Below, one piece after another: positions 35,112 to 47,486 of a stretch of DNA of 64,000 bases (positions are counted from its first letter, which is position 1; each line of letters opens with the position of its first letter). Source of the DNA: Ochotona curzoniae (Eukaryota > Chordata > Mammalia > Lagomorpha > Ochotonidae); NCBI RefSeq assembly GCF_017591425.1, contig NW_024466599.1, positions 29,550,001 to 29,614,000 of the forward strand. The letters run 5' to 3'. The notes beneath the pieces were generated by a model that worked only from the letters and a program-made list of their open reading frames with translations, ran no database searches and was not told the origin of the DNA. The position numbers and the translations under genes are program-made.

Positions 35112-35392
35112 AAAGGTTAAGACCTCACCTGACCCATATGTGAGGGCCGGGGTTCAAGTCACATCTCTAATTGTGATCCAGCTGCTTGATAATTCACACC
35201 AGAGGCAAATAATAATGGCCCCAGGACTTGGATACCTGTCATCCATGTGGAAAATTCACATGGAGCTCCCGGTTCCCACTTCAACAAGGCCCAGCTCCAG
35301 TATTATGAGCACTTGAAGGAGTGAACTAGTGTATGAAAGAGCTCTTATCCATCTTCCTCGGTGCCTTTCAAATAAGACACTTACCTTTCTGT
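35112..35392 (+). mobile_element. CSINE, old copy
   Basis: 'aggttaagacctcacctg' head remnant, 'ggggttcaagtcacatc', 'ggatacctgtcatccatg', 'gagctcccggttccc'. The A-tail is eroded. Confidence 0.75.
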
Positions 35393-36695
35393 GCCTTATC
35401 AAAAAATGTAAGTTCAAAGACATTTTTAACTGCTAAGTGTTTAAATGAAGTATCCAGAAGTATAAAGTTCGGCAGCCAAAGATGAGGAGCTGGTCTCACG
35501 GAAACCAAATAAACAAATTGTCTTTCTCTGAAATTAGCACAGACAGTCCATGAAGATTTCTGAGTTGCTTAGAGCCATAAGCCAATCATTTCTATCTCAT
35601 TATTTCTCTTAGGTAGAAAAGTGACATGTCACAGACTTAATTTGAGGCATTTAAAAATATATTAAAGCTCTATTTTTTCCTATCATTGAAGTGGCTTATG
35701 TCTGTTTGCCTGACCCAAGACAGTCTTCTGCATACTCAAAGAATAGTACTTTTCATGACAGATAATTCAAATCAGCTATGCCCTTCAGAGAATTACTTTC
35801 TCTTTACATTTACATTACATATATCAGAATATTAAGCTACAGATTACCCCCAGCCCACATCTGATTAAAATGTGATCAGTAGCTATTATATTTATTGCTT
35901 TGAGGAATTATTTTAAGTAAAATATTATTAAAGACCATCACTCATCTATCTAAAGTTTGATCTGCTGTGAATGTTTCCTAAATCAATACTCTATGAGCAT
36001 TGATTTGTCTATTGGCAAAGTTTTCAAGAATAGGAACAACTGGAGACCAAATGATATGTATAAGAAACTCTTCAGTCACTCAAATGATTTCATTTCTCAT
36101 ATTAGCTGTAGCTGTAAGAAGTTTTTTTAGGTGATGTTGGATCTTCAAATTATCCAAGATGAGATATACTTAATTCCTTACTAACTTTAATGAACCTCAA
36201 TCAAGAGTAATTTAAAATTCTCAAATTATAGCTTAAGACATCAGAGTTAAGCACAATATAAATTTTTTCCTTACCTCTTCCAGTTGATGTTGTCATAGTT
36301 GACGTATAACTATATTTATCAGTTGCTTGAGTAAAAGATGAGTTTTTTACTGAAATTCTGTATCCACCACGCAAACCTTAAGATAGTTATCAAAGCACAT
36401 GAATTCTACATAAAAGTACATAAATTAATTGATAACAATATTTCCATCCTTAGAGAAACTGTTAATTTTCAATTCTCTAAACTATATGTACAATATTTCA
36501 CCTTACAATTTTACACGCATTTTCATGAAGTTTTCACATCTTCTAAGGACCATCAGTGCCTCCACTGCCTCTGAATTCTCAAGTTAAGGACTCTGCATTT
36601 GCAATATTTTCTTCTACATTTGCCTTCTCATTACCTGCCATGTTGAACCAGAAATTTTACTTCGCAAAAGTAGTCTCAGAGATGCTAGAGACTGT
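35393..36695. other. Unassigned, AT-rich
   Basis: No gene or named repeat recognised over about 1.3 kb. The 78-codon frame at 36338 has no domain. Confidence 0.4.
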
Positions 36696-36697
36696 TT

Positions 36698-36740
36698 TTT
36701 CTTTCTTTCTCTCTTTCTTCCTCTCTTTCTTTCTCTTTAA
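36698..36740. repeat. (TTTC/TCTC)n pyrimidine tract
   Basis: Units of tttc and ctct, polymorphism-prone. Confidence 0.85.
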
Positions 36741-37429
36741 TTTTCTAGGGAAATTAATAAGTCTCAATGAAAATTAGAGTAAATTTCACACGTGTATGGG
36801 ATTGGAGATTTGGGGAGCTGTCCTGAGTTCTGAAGACCCCATGGAGTGTCACCAGGAGCTGTCCATGGTCCCCAACTCTTATATCAATTCTTAAATCAAA
36901 GATCACCTATATTAGAGTGAGCTGAATGTACAAAATGCAAACGCAGATTGCTAGCCCATCCCAGAATTATTCCCTAAGAAACTTTATAGGTAGATTCTAC
37001 AATCTTCACTTTAAGCAGTTTCTCAGGAAATTCTCTCATATGTCTGGCACTAAGATAATGTCTCCCAAATGTTAGTACCACTTTGTTAAGGACTGGAAAC
37101 CATTTAATCCCATCTGAATTCACCAATAACTGTACATTCTTATATTTAATATTATCAGTATTAACAATGATCATGAGTTATTATATTCCTTGAAAGACAT
37201 TAACCAAACTTCTTCCAGACGGTTTCTGTCACAATTTGGCATCAAACAAATATCAAATAAATAAATTTAACCCTATCAAGAGATCTCAGGAAAGAAAATT
37301 TTTTTAAAAATTAACTTCCTTGATACTTCAGCAAGTCTTCCTGTCCATCCATATTTAGTAATGAAAATAATAATTACAAGCAGCATTTTCAGCTGGTTTC
37401 CTATTCTGTGGCATCCATGAAAAGTACTG

Positions 37430-37610
37430 CAATGTATCTATATAATATATTATATCAATTATTAATTTTATATATTAATATAATGTATAGCTATATATTT
37501 TATATTTTTATATAAAATAATGTAAGGAAATTTGCAATGATATGAATATGTATTCATGTATATATATTGATATGTGTTGATATATGTCACATATATATAT
37601 AAATTTGCAA
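37430..37610. repeat. AT-rich self-complementary low-complexity tract
   Basis: Nearly all A and T with 'tatataaa'/'tttatata' inversions, able to form hairpins. The flanking 36785-37430 and 37610-37885 hold nothing I recognise. Confidence 0.75.
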
Positions 37611-37889
37611 TGATCAAATTTTCTAATATTATTGTATCATATCATCCTGTACTAATGGAAATGTGACTCTAAATGAGCTGGGGAACTTGCATCTTATAAT
37701 ATTATTTCAGGTGTTAATACCAACATAAAGGCCTTTTCATATGAGATACTAACACTAAACCTGATTTTTTTTTTTAATGTATCGGGAGAGAATGGAAGTG
37801 CCTTTTATCAACCACCTGTTGTATTTCTGGCATTTTAACACATTTTCTTCATTAACACATCACAATTATTTACCAGGTTTTATCCTCCC

Positions 37890-38310
37890 ACTATTAGCAA
37901 GTTTATTAAAGTATATTACATCATAAGCTTCCATACTCAACATGTATAATTTAGCAACCTTTGGTATATGTATATACCTATGAAGCCATGACCATAATCT
38001 GGGCGATGAATGCTCACATCAATGAATGTTCACATCACTTGAAACATCCCTAGCATCGGCTCATTATCCTTTCTCCCACCCTTCTAGTTACTAGTCCCCA
38101 GACAACCATTAATCTAATTCTTACTCAATAGGTTAGCTTGTATTTTCTAGAATTTTATGTCAACAGAATCATAACTCATACTCTGTATATACTTTGTGTC
38201 TGATATCTTACAGTCAACAAGATTATTTTGAGATTCACTCATGTTATTACATTATCAATAGTATGCTTTTTACTACTGAGAAATGTTCCAATTATCCAGT
38301 TTATAAACCA
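37890..38310 (-). mobile_element. Old L1 3' UTR, antisense
   Basis: Complement of the L1 3'-UTR order: 'aatttagcaacctttgg', 'gaagccatgaccataatc', 'agacaaccattaatct', 'gtcaacagaatcataac', 'gagattcactcatgtt'. Confidence 0.72.
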
Positions 38311-38847
38311 AAAAATGCAAAAACCAGCAATTAATCTAAGAGCACATGGTAAAGGACTAGATTCAAACGTAAGTCATCCAGTACAAAAAAAACAGATATT
38401 CACACTAAAAATTTTGCCTCTTTTCCTTTTTAATTGAGAAATAATTCTACATTTAACTTCATAACAGGAGAAATATGGCAAATAGAGTGACCACTGACCA
38501 TACCAAAAATCACTGCTGAATTGGCTTAAGAGTGCCATTTGTTATACAACCTTCATTATTGCTGCACTCAGCAATACTACCCTCAAACTTTCAGCTTTCA
38601 ATTACTAGACCAGTACCAAGAAAAACTCCAACTCCTGCCAAGAGGCTGCTAAAACTAAATAACTGTGCAGGGCTTTTGATAGAAACCCCCTATTGCAAGC
38701 CAAAGGGGATGAAAGGTAATCACATTTAAGGTAGAAAAGGGAGGTACCCAAAGAACTTCAAAAGGTCATTAAAGTTGGCCATGATAAGTGTGACTTATCA
38801 TGAAGGGCAAAATTTTAATCAAGAACAAAAGAGAAAATAGCAGGGAA
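38311..38847. other. Unassigned stretch
   Basis: Nothing recognisable. Confidence 0.4.
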
Positions 38848-39166
38848 GAGCATTATGACACAATAGGTTAATCTACCACTTGCAATGCTCACATTTCATA
38901 TTGGAGTGGCTGGTTCAAGTCCCAGCTGTCCATGTTGGCCCCAGGTCCCTGATAACGCATCCTGGGCAGCAGCAGATGATGGCTCAAGTGTTTGCACTTC
39001 TACCACCTACTTGGCAGATCCAGATGGAATTCTTGGCTCCTCCTTCAGTCTGTGCCAGCCTGGTGTGTTGCAGGCATTTGGGGAATGAATCAATGGAGGA
39101 AGAGCTTTGTGGGTCTTTTCCTCTCCTTCTGTCATTCTGTCCTTCAAGTAAATTAAAAAAAAAAAA
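38848..39166 (+). mobile_element. CSINE
   Basis: 'gagcattatgacacaatagg' head, 'gttcaagtcccagctg', 'gcatttggggaatgaatc', A-run tail. Translated frames across it are SINE artefacts. Confidence 0.88.
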
Positions 39167-39339
39167 GGAGTAGACAACAACTAGAAAATGCAAAAGAAGA
39201 GGAAGGTGTGTTACCTTGCCTAAATTCTCAACTGTTCACTCGCTCATCTCAGGCCCCCACAGCTCTTGGAATATAGAAAACAATTAACAGATGGCATTTT
39301 CCCATGATCCTCATAACACATATTTGAGGAGGAATTAAT

Positions 39340-39535
39340 AATAACTAGTTCTTACAGACAAAGCATTATGGGCCATGCATAATACAAAAGATTTTTATAT
39401 CACTTCAATTTTTGCCAACAAGGATATCAATTCTCAGAAAACGTGACATGTCCATAGTGACACAACCAGAGGGTGACTAAGGTCCAGTGAGAATTCCAGT
39501 TTCTGAGTCTTGCCATGACTAACAGAGCTCTCAAT
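39340..39535 (-). mobile_element. MIR SINE, antisense
   Basis: 'acgtgacatgtccatagtg', 'acacaaccagaggg', 'aattccagtttctgagtc' follow the reversed MIR order. Confidence 0.6.
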
Positions 39536-39983
39536 CTCCAGTCAACCAGTTGCTCCCACACACCTCATTGTCACTGTCCCATTACCGGCTTACTCCAGCG
39601 TACATATTGACCTAGAACCTTTCCTTCAGACTCCTGATACTCTTATCTTACTCCATCAGAGCAGATCATTCTGTCCACACTGCCCTCAGAAGACTGTTCA
39701 ACACAGAAGCTGCTCTGACAAACCAATTATGCAACAAAAAAGTTAATGGTTGCAGTGTTTTACTCTTGTCAAGTATCAGTCAGGGCTTTAAAAAAAAACT
39801 GTTTACAATCATGTAAATTGTGAAGAAGATGGTGATGCAGAAATTTTTCAAACCCTGTGTGTGAATGTCACAGACTTATAGACTCTAATGCCAAGCTAAG
39901 CAAACAATATTCCCTCTACAGGAGGCTTACCAACTTGGGCTGAAGTGGTCTCTTGCCTGGGAGAGGAAGAAGGAAAACAGAAT

Positions 39984-40022
39984 GAAGATGATGAAGATGA
40001 TGATGATGATGACGATGATGAT
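39984..40022. repeat. (GAT)n trinucleotide repeat
   Basis: About 12 GAT-type units with a GAA and a GAC interruption. Confidence 0.93.
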
Positions 40023-40024
40023 AG

Positions 40025-40195
40025 GAGTCATGCTTGCTATGCACTGGGTATTTTAGCAGTACCACCTCAATGAACTCAGAGTTCCATGAAATAGGTGTTA
40101 CTGTCAGGTCATTTGCAGATGACAAAACTAGGCAGAGACTGAGTTATGCTAGCATCATGCAGAGGTGAGAACTAACACCTGTTCTAACTCCAAAA
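40025..40195 (-). mobile_element. MIR SINE, antisense
   Basis: 'gctatgcactgggtattt', 'ttgcagatgacaaaactagg', 'cagagactgagttatgctag' match reversed MIR. Confidence 0.62.
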
Positions 40196-40204
40196 TGCTC
40201 CTTT

Positions 40205-40500
40205 TCCTCATTTTTTTTTTTCTTATCAGAAAGGTAGAGAGACACAGAGAGAGACCTTCCATCTACTGTGTCACTCCTGAAATGCCTGGAAGAGGTAGGG
40301 TGGGGCCAGACCACGCCAGAGCCAGGTGGGTAGCAGGGACCCTACCCACTGGACCCAGCACCGGTACACTAGAGCAAGAACGACACTGGACTGCAGGTGG
40401 AGGAGCCAGGATCCCAGCGAAGTTCCGTGACACGGGATGTGGAAACCCCAACAGCACTTCAGTCACTGTGCCCCAATGCCGCCAGGAGGATTCCACCCGT
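40205..40500 (-). mobile_element. CSINE, old copy, antisense
   Basis: T-run, then 'gagagaccttccatctac', 'gaaatgcctggaagagg', 'gtgggtagcagggaccc', head around 40460-40490. The 130-codon plus-strand frame over it is not a gene. Confidence 0.65.
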
Positions 40501-40779
40501 TACCGTTATTATGCACCGCTCCCTGATGCGGCACTGTGTGAGCCGCAAGCCTGTTAATTCCGAGAAACCTCCCTCTGGCATACGTACTATTATTACAAGT
40601 ACATTTTATTATAACATTTTACAAGTTGAGACGCAGGAACCGATCAAGTGTGGAGCTGGAACTGACCACAAGCTGTCTTACCCCACATAAGCCTCCATCC
40701 CGAGGCAGCAGAACGGTGTCCTGCTTGAAGCTAAGTCTTTGCCTTTCTGTTTGGGTTAAAAGGCCTTCCTTTCTGCGAA

Positions 40780-41470
40780 CAAGTCACTCGCCCACTCCGC
40801 GGGAAAAAACAAGAAATGCGTGACGCGCACAGACCACAGAGGAGCGCTGCGCCTCGCGGGCTGGAGACACCAGGAAAGCCAGGCTTTCTCCTCAGGCGAA
40901 TTCTGCTCCGGATCCGCCCCCATCCAGCAACAGCCAATCAGCGACGGCGTTGGCTGGTGCCGTAGCTGGTGACTGGCTTCCAAACGTGCTTATCCGAGTA
41001 ATTCCACAACTGTACTACATTCTCCGGCGGGAAGGCGCCAGCCAATCCCCTCGCTCCCCTGAGGCGTTTTCCCCTTCCACCAATCATCGCCCTACGCTAC
41101 TCTCCGAGGCGGGCCCTCAGCAGTCCAGCCTATCAGGAGCGGAGTGGCCGCTTGCCCTGGGCGTGGCCCGCGGGGCTGGGGTCGCTGGGCCCCTGGCCTG
41201 GTGCTGGGTTTACGGATGGGGGGATGTTCACAAAGCCCCTTGTCTGCCTGGCGCTGCGGTTGGAGTGGGCACAGTTCTGACGAGATTTGGGTGCTCTCAT
41301 TCATGCCCAGGACTTGGGGCTGCCATTCTGGCCCTCCTGGAAGTTGTCCCCTCCACGGTACAGGAGCCCATCCGAAAAGTCACTGCTTGCCCTGCGGGGT
41401 CTGGGCCTCCGTGGCCGCCATTGCAGTAAATATCTGCAACATGGCGTTTATGACGTTGTTTTCTTTTTCC
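40780..41470. promoter_or_regulatory. CpG island, TATA-less promoter, possibly bidirectional
   Basis: CpG-dense block unlike anything else in the window. CCAAT boxes lie at 40934-40938, 41042-41046 and 41080-41084, and an inverted one (ATTGG) at 41475-41479. An E2F-like GGCGGGAA is at 41026-41033. YY1-like GCCGCCAT and ATGGCG sites lie near 41413-41420 and 41440-41445, and a CRE half-site (TGACG) at 41452-41456. No TATA box. Repeated NF-Y sites with E2F are typical of housekeeping or cell-cycle promoters (family knowledge). Direction and gene are not determined. The 159-codon frame 40950-41429 lacks any domain and may only reflect low stop frequency in GC-rich DNA. An ATG in a YY1-like context at 41440 is followed by a stop after 15 codons. 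Confidence 0.75.
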
Positions 41471-41614
41471 CCGCATTGGACTGACTGAGGGCAGATCTTA
41501 AACATCTTTGCACTGGGCGAGTTGTTTAAATGCTCTGTCAGTCTCTTTTGCGCTCCTCCATAAAGCTGTGTGTGTGAAGTTCATATTCGCAGAGCACGTA
41601 GAAGCGTATCTTGC

Positions 41615-41968
41615 GGGCCCGTCGCAGTAGCCTAGTGGCTAAAGTCCTCACCTTGAACGAGCCGGGATCCCATATAGGCACCGGTTCTAATCCCAGCAGC
41701 CCCGCTTTTGATCCAGCTTGTGGCCTGGGAAAGTAGTCAGCCAAGAACGGCCCCAAACCTTGGGGACCCTGCACCTGCATGGGAGACCCAGAAGAAGCTC
41801 CTGGCTCCTGGCTTCGGATTGGCTCAGTTCCAGCCCTTGCAACCACTTGGGAAGTGAACCATGGGACAGAAGATGTTCCTCTCTGTCTCTCCTCTTCTCT
41901 GTATATCTGACTTTCCAATAGAAACAAATAAATCTGTAAAAAAAAAAAAAAATTAAAAATAAATCTTA
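41615..41968 (+). mobile_element. CSINE, fairly young, beside the CpG island
   Basis: 'gggcccgtcgcagtagccta' head, 'gggatcccatataggcacc', 'ggttctaatcccagcagc' (B-box region), tail with a long A-run. Possible TSD 'gaagcgtatcttg' and 'gaagaacatcttg'. Confidence 0.95.
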
Positions 41969-42189
41969 AGAAAAGAAGAACATCTTGTGCACGGAACATG
42001 TTAGCCCCTTAGCCCCTGGCGTTACTCTTGCACCTCCGTTGGCCTGTGATTCTCGGTACAGTTTACAATCAAGTTCACATGTTCTTGGTGAGGCTTAATT
42101 CTCAGCTTCCTCATAATGCTTGCATCAATAAAGCAGCAAATACATAATAAACACTAAATGTGTGTCCAGTTACTTCAGCCCGTTGGGAA

Positions 42190-42362
42190 GCCAGCACAGC
42201 ACACTGGAGCAGGTCTCAGTTCAAGTTGTAACCGCAGCTTGCTACCACAAAGCTGATGGCAAGTTACCTAACAGTCCCTTAGGAAGCAACTGTGAAATGG
42301 AGCTAGTTTATCTTGTCCAGAGGGTTGGGATTCAGGTAATGTGTGAAAAAGTGCTTAAAACA
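42190..42362 (+). mobile_element. MIR SINE
   Basis: 'ctcagttcaagttgtaacc', 'gcttgctaccacaaagctg', 'ggcaagttacctaacag', 'gtgaaatggagctag', 'gaaaaagtgcttaaaac', near full length. Confidence 0.75.
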
Positions 42363-42512
42363 AACTTTTCCCTAAAGAAAGTTCTCACTGTTTTTCCTTC
42401 CTTATCCCAGTTTCCCTTTGGGGACAAGGCAAGAATACAGTGGCACTAACTTGTCCCCTAGTTTAACTTTTGTGAAGCACATTCATATATTATTGTCTCC
42501 TTTTTATTTTCT

Positions 42513-42640
42513 TTTAAAGATTTCCTGATTTATTTGAAAGGCAAGGTGACACAGAGAAGGGCAGATAGAATGATCTTCCATTCCACTCACGGCTTAAATG
42601 CCCGCAACCGGAACTAGGCCGGGCTGAATGGAAACCAGCC
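42513..42640 (-). mobile_element. CSINE fragment, antisense
   Basis: 'taaagatttcctgatttatt', 'gatcttccattccactc', 'aaatgcccgcaaccgg'. Only the 3' part of the SINE is present. Confidence 0.75.
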
Positions 42641-43435
42641 CCTGGACAAAATGAATTAGTACAGCTGAATTGCAAGCCCAGGCTCTTCCCCAAATCCCAG
42701 AGACAACTACTGGTGATGAACAATTTAAGCCCATTGAGTTAAGTTCTAGCAGTCAACGAATCCTACTATTTCAGGTCTCCAAAATCCACCTCTACCTCAT
42801 CTACATGGGCCTGCTAAGAAAGCCACACCACCTTTGGAGCACAGAAGGCCTTGCTGTGTGCCTGACTGAACCCCGGGGGAATTCTACTGGCATTCCAATG
42901 AAAACCCTCCAAGTGCAACTCCGATGTCAACTTCAGTTACACCTGTTTCAGCTCCCTTCAGCCCGACCTCATGGTTCCAAACCCTTTTCACCACTCTTTA
43001 ACCCTAGGAGACTGCAAATGAGAAAGCTCTGGTACATACACAAACAAAAAGAAAACTGCAGAAATCTCAATAGTCATCTGCAACCCCTTGCCCTGGTATA
43101 CCCGTCCTTATCTGACTTGTGCCCCAAGACAGAAGGCTGCACGGTCCTCAGTTCTCCCACTTGGGTGGATGCTGCTCCTGCGGCACAACCCTGATGTGTG
43201 AGGCTGCAGGGAAGCAGCAGAGAAACAGGACTCAGAGCATCATCTGGATGCTCGTGCTGCCACCAGATCTCAGCTCAATCCTCAGAAAGTGCATGTTCTC
43301 TCTCTCTCTCTTTCTCTGTCTCCTCATGCCCCCAAACAACAAGAGACAATCTCAGGAGGTGGCACAGGTTTATACCCACTGGTTGATCACCCACTGCCAG
43401 CAACAACCTCCTTCATAGTAACAAAATCCTGGCTT
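42641..43435. other. Unassigned; 174-codon frame without domain
   Basis: The frame 42670-43194 (+) and a CT-rich tract at 43294-43321 are present. No protein family recognised, no splice signals of note. I do not call a gene. Confidence 0.35.
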
Positions 43436-43439
43436 GAGT

Positions 43440-43830
43440 TTTAGCAGGATCATTTGCAATAAGACTATGTTTCCCAGATCCTTTGGTGCTGATTTTCTGA
43501 CCAATGAGAAGAAATACAAAGCAATCTGTGCTGTTGCCTGGGAGACACAAACATGACAGCTCCAGCTCCAAGTCCTCTGCCTTTCCCCCAGCTGGCTTCA
43601 GTCCTAATTTCTGGAAGTGAGGTGATCTTCCCTGAGGATGGCAGACTCAAGCTAGCATGGTGGGGCAGGAACATAAAAAGAGCTCTAATCTTGATGATCA
43701 CAGACCTTGGACCGGTTACCTCCAGATGCCTTTGATGTGAGAAAATAAAACCCTTATGTGCATGAGCCACTGTTATTTTAGTTTTCCAGTTAAACTGGCC
43801 TAATTCCTAACTGACCAGTCTTTCTTCCTC
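43440..43830 (+). mobile_element. MLT1-like LTR (ERVL-MaLR)
   Basis: 'ctgaccaatgagaagaaat', 'gacctccagatgcc'-type end ('ccggttacctccagatgcc'), 'gagaaaataaaaccctta', 'gagccactgttattttag' and 'ggcctaattcctaactgacc' follow the MaLR LTR 3' end. Confidence 0.68.
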
Positions 43831-44364
43831 AAGGTTAAAGGTGGCAGGGGGAGTGCTCCTTCAGTCCCACAGATCTTTTTACCATTCAGGAACCCAGAAG
43901 AGGAATTAGTCTATTAGTGGCCCAACAGCCTTCAGTTACTTAGGAAGACACATTTGTAAGTCAGATTGTTCTGATGATGTGAGCCTGTTGACCAACACAA
44001 AATTTAATCTTGGACTCTTGAAACATTTGGGGCAAAAAATATACAACACACTCTATGTAAGCCACACGTTGGCATAGTCTTGATGATCCTGTTTTCATGA
44101 AGAAAGAATATGCCTGGAGATGAAAATCTACACTTAAGAAAGCAACTGTGATGTTTTGTTGGTGATTGTGTTCAATCCCCGCTCCCAGTCAATCCTGAAG
44201 GATCAGTTTCTTATGAACTGAATCCATTAAAGCCTCTGGCAGAAATGCATATGGGCCTACACCCTGCCATTCTATGAAGTCCTCTGCCGTTTTATGTTTT
44301 GGCACACTCAGAGTCCTCCCCTTCCCCAACTCTTCTCCACACCCGCGCTTTCAATTCTGAGCTG
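43831..44364. other. Unassigned stretch
   Basis: Nothing recognisable. Confidence 0.4.
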
Positions 44365-44465
44365 CAAGAGGTAACCCAGGACCCAAGAGTTGGCATTTCC
44401 AGCCAACACCCAGGTGACATGGATGCTGCTGTTCAGGGACCACACTTGGAGAACCATTTATACCC
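44365..44465. mobile_element. MER5-type hAT-Charlie fragment
   Basis: 'caacacccaggtgacatgg' and 'gggaccacacttggagaacc' match the terminal half of MER5-like elements. Orientation is ambiguous because the ends are palindromic. Confidence 0.55.
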
Positions 44466-44784
44466 ATGGGGTTAGAAGGTAGACCTAGCATGGTCGCTTA
44501 CGAATGATGCTATTAACTAAGCTGCGGCCCACAAAATCAAGAGAAATCTTTTCCAGGAGAATTTTCTGCAACATGGCAATGACATCCACCAGGGGGCAGC
44601 AAGCACCCTTTAAAAGAAAGTTTTGCTGGGAAAGGAGTTTGACTCTTAGGGCCCTACCCTGAGGATTCTAACACACCAGGGAAGGCAAAGGTAGTGGAGG
44701 TAAAAGAGATCACAGCACAGAAACTCTTGGTATTTGGTTAGTACTTTCTAGAAGCCAGGTTGAGCAATGTATAGCCTCATCCAA

Positions 44785-45112
44785 GTAGGCCTGAGGCCAC
44801 GGGGCATGAACATCTGTATGTCATAAGCACATGGCCCAGAAAGGTTAAGTTTAGGTGACTCAGCCAAGGTCAGACAGCTGGCAGGAATTTCGTGTTCCTC
44901 ACTTGTTGCTTTCACACATGCCTTCTACAGTCATCACAGCTGTGGTTTCCTAACTGCATTTTTAGCTTCTGATTGTCACAAACGCTAAGACACATTGTCT
45001 AACCCTCTCCACTTCACAAGCAAGAATTGTGAGGTGGGAGAAAATTAAGTAACCTGTACTCTTAATAAGTAATGAGATGAGGATTTGAACTCAAGTCTAA
45101 CTATCTCAAGAT
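44785..45112 (-). mobile_element. Two antisense MIR fragments
   Basis: 44820-44920 ('cccagaaaggttaag', 'caaggtcagacagctggc') and 44990-45110 ('ggtgggagaaaattaag', 'gatttgaactcaagtc') each show the reversed MIR core. Confidence 0.62.
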
Positions 45113-45114
45113 GC

Positions 45115-45428
45115 ACCAGCACTATGGTCCTTGGGGCCAGGGACTATGTCCATATTCCATACTGAACTGCCCATCCTGACTATTCTATTACCAATCCAGC
45201 TCCCTGCCAATATGCCTGGGAAAACAGCAGAAGATGGTTCAAGCACTGGTGCCCCTGCCATTCAGGTAGGAGACCAAGATGGAGTTCTGGGCTCCTGGTG
45301 TCAGGCAGGCCCAGCTTTGACTGTTAGAGGCATTTGGGGAGTGAGCCAGCAAATGAAATCAGTGAATGCCATCTCTCCCTCTCTCTGCCAATCTGCCTTT
45401 AAAATAAATAAACAACTCTTTGAAAAGG
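45115..45428 (+). mobile_element. CSINE
   Basis: 'ccagcactatggtccttggg' head, 'atccagctccctgcc', 'atttggggagtgagccagc', tail 'aaataaataaacaac'. Confidence 0.85.
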
Positions 45429-45717
45429 CCAGGAGGGAGGGGGAGTGACATAGAATGTGAGAAAGAGTATTGGATTTGGAAGTCTGAACTGGAAGAACTG
45501 GGTAGAAGACCGGAATCCAAAAAGTTCATGGTTGGGGAGGAGAAGAGGAATAAAATTTAAAACTAAGCTTGTTTTTCTGGGGAAAAAAAAAGTTTTTAAA
45601 AAATCAATGCTTTTTTAAATACACACTTTTCGTGAACTTTTTGAAGATATTTTATAAGCCTGAATTTCAAAAATCTTGTACCAAAATGAATTTAACTTGT
45701 AATTCACCTCCCACAAA

Positions 45718-45935
45718 TATTTTAAGATTTAGTTATTTTTATTAGAAAGGCAGATTTACAGAGAGAAGGAGAAACAGAAAGAAAGATCTTCCATCTGCCG
45801 CTTTACTCCCCAAGTGACCGCAATAGCAGAGCTGAGCAGATCTGAAGCCAGGAGCCAGGTGCTTCCTCTGGGTCTTCCACATGTGTATAGGGTCCCAAGG
45901 CTTTAGGCCATTTTCTACTCTTCTCCCAGGCCTCA
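45718..45935 (-). mobile_element. CSINE, 5'-truncated, antisense
   Basis: 'tttaagatttagttattt', 'gatcttccatctgcc', 'tttactccccaagtgacc', 'gatctgaagccaggagcc'. It stops near 45935, so the head is missing. Confidence 0.88.
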
Positions 45936-46490
45936 CTGGGCCCACCAACAAGCATTTTGAATCTCTGTTGTAAAATCCACAAGCAGGGAACTGAGAGATG
46001 AGTCTCTTGAATTTCCCTGGGCTAGTTTTTTTTTTTGGTCTTTTCCATAGAAAGATAGCCTCCAGGTTATCAAATGAAAATTCAGGATTGTAGTACGGAT
46101 AAACAAAGTTATACATCACTTTTTATCTTCTTAAATTCTAGATAATATGCATATATATTGAAAGCAAAAATCCTCCAGAGGTAGAATTTGCAGGAAGGCA
46201 GGTGTGATGAATACACAGTTAGAGGGAGGTTTTCTACAAGGAGCTGTGTGATGGCTTCTCATATTTTACCTAGTTTGTAAGCATGGCAGTAGAGTTATGG
46301 AAAAGTAAAATGTTAACTCTGAGTAGGATTAAGAGTCTCTGCTAGGAAGTGTATCTAAGATACAAAACCAGAAGGCAGGTTTTGGTTCTTTAATTAGTTA
46401 GTAAAGGAATCTTCAGAAATTATATTTCCAGTAATCCCTTTATTTGGTGTCTTTAGATAGCAGATGGAAATTTCTCCTTCTTTCTCTCTC
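45936..46490. other. Unassigned stretch
   Basis: Nothing recognisable. Confidence 0.4.
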
Positions 46491-46715
46491 GCTCGCTCTC
46501 TCTCCACCTTTGACATGAATAACAATAGAGAAAGAGAGAAAAATCTTCCATCCCCTGGTTCAGTCCCCTAATGCCCTCAGCAGGCGGGGTCAGGCCAGGC
46601 TAAAACCAGGGACCAGGAATTCTATCCAGGTCTCCCACAAGGCAATGACTTTTTTTTTTTTTTCCAAAATATTGATGCTCGGGTCTCAACCTTAATCACT
46701 AAATCAAATGCTACA
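46478..46715 (-). mobile_element. CSINE, old copy, antisense, with CT tract
   Basis: CT-rich start, 'gaaaaatcttccatcccc', 'ggttcagtcccctaatg', 'aggtctcccacaagg', a T-run insertion at 46650-46664, weak head near 46700. Confidence 0.65.
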
Positions 46716-47486
46716 TACTGCAAGGTCTAGGAAGCAGCATTTAAAACTTTCCCCCAGCTAATTCTAACATGCAACCAAGGAGGAAAGCTACAATCTTAGC
46801 ATAAAGGAGCTCCAGTTTACACCATCTGCAGCTGTAAAAGAATTCTCCATCCAACCTCAAATCTATCTGCTAATATTCCCTCCAGGTGTGGGATCCCCAA
46901 ACCTGTTCCTTCAGGCTTCATGGACTCCGACCTGGAAGTAAGCCCAGCATTTAAGCCCACCCAAGACACCAAATGTCTAAATATTTATAAGTTATAAATT
47001 AAGTTAAAAACTGTTAAATACTATGTCTCTTTTCCCTTCCTCAACAAATACAACTTTTGTAACTTCAAACTGAGAAATATGTATGATTCAAACTTGGCAA
47101 AATATCAGGAAACTGATTGCATGTGTCTGGTTGTATGTCTTGAACTAATGATGGTTTGGAGGGTAATGCCATGAAAGTATAGTATCAATAGTTAGTTGTA
47201 AGTTTATTCCATAAAAATTCCTACTTCTTGTCATTTATTTTAGCAAAAACTAATTATGTTACTATAATCAAAATGTTTCAGTCATGGTCAATTTGACAAT
47301 TCCAACTTTCTCGGTAGAATTCTGGAGGTGATATTTAGATTGGAAATGAGCCATAATTTACATACCAATCTCAAACACTAATGGAGTCAATATGGTAAGT
47401 CAGTGTTATCACTGGAAATTTAACAAAATGTTTTTATTTCATTGGGGAAATTTTATCACTTATTTTTATTAAGACTTATTTTTTAT
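46716..47486. other. Unassigned stretch
   Basis: Nothing recognisable. Confidence 0.4.

Noticed and set aside
39984..40022. (GAT)n as a CRISPR-like array or coding poly-Asp
   Set aside because: Simple trinucleotide repeat with no spacers and no long frame; the genome is mammalian.
40950..41429. 159-codon frame in the CpG island as a coding first exon
   Set aside because: GC-rich promoter DNA lacks stops by composition; no domain and CCAAT boxes lie inside it.
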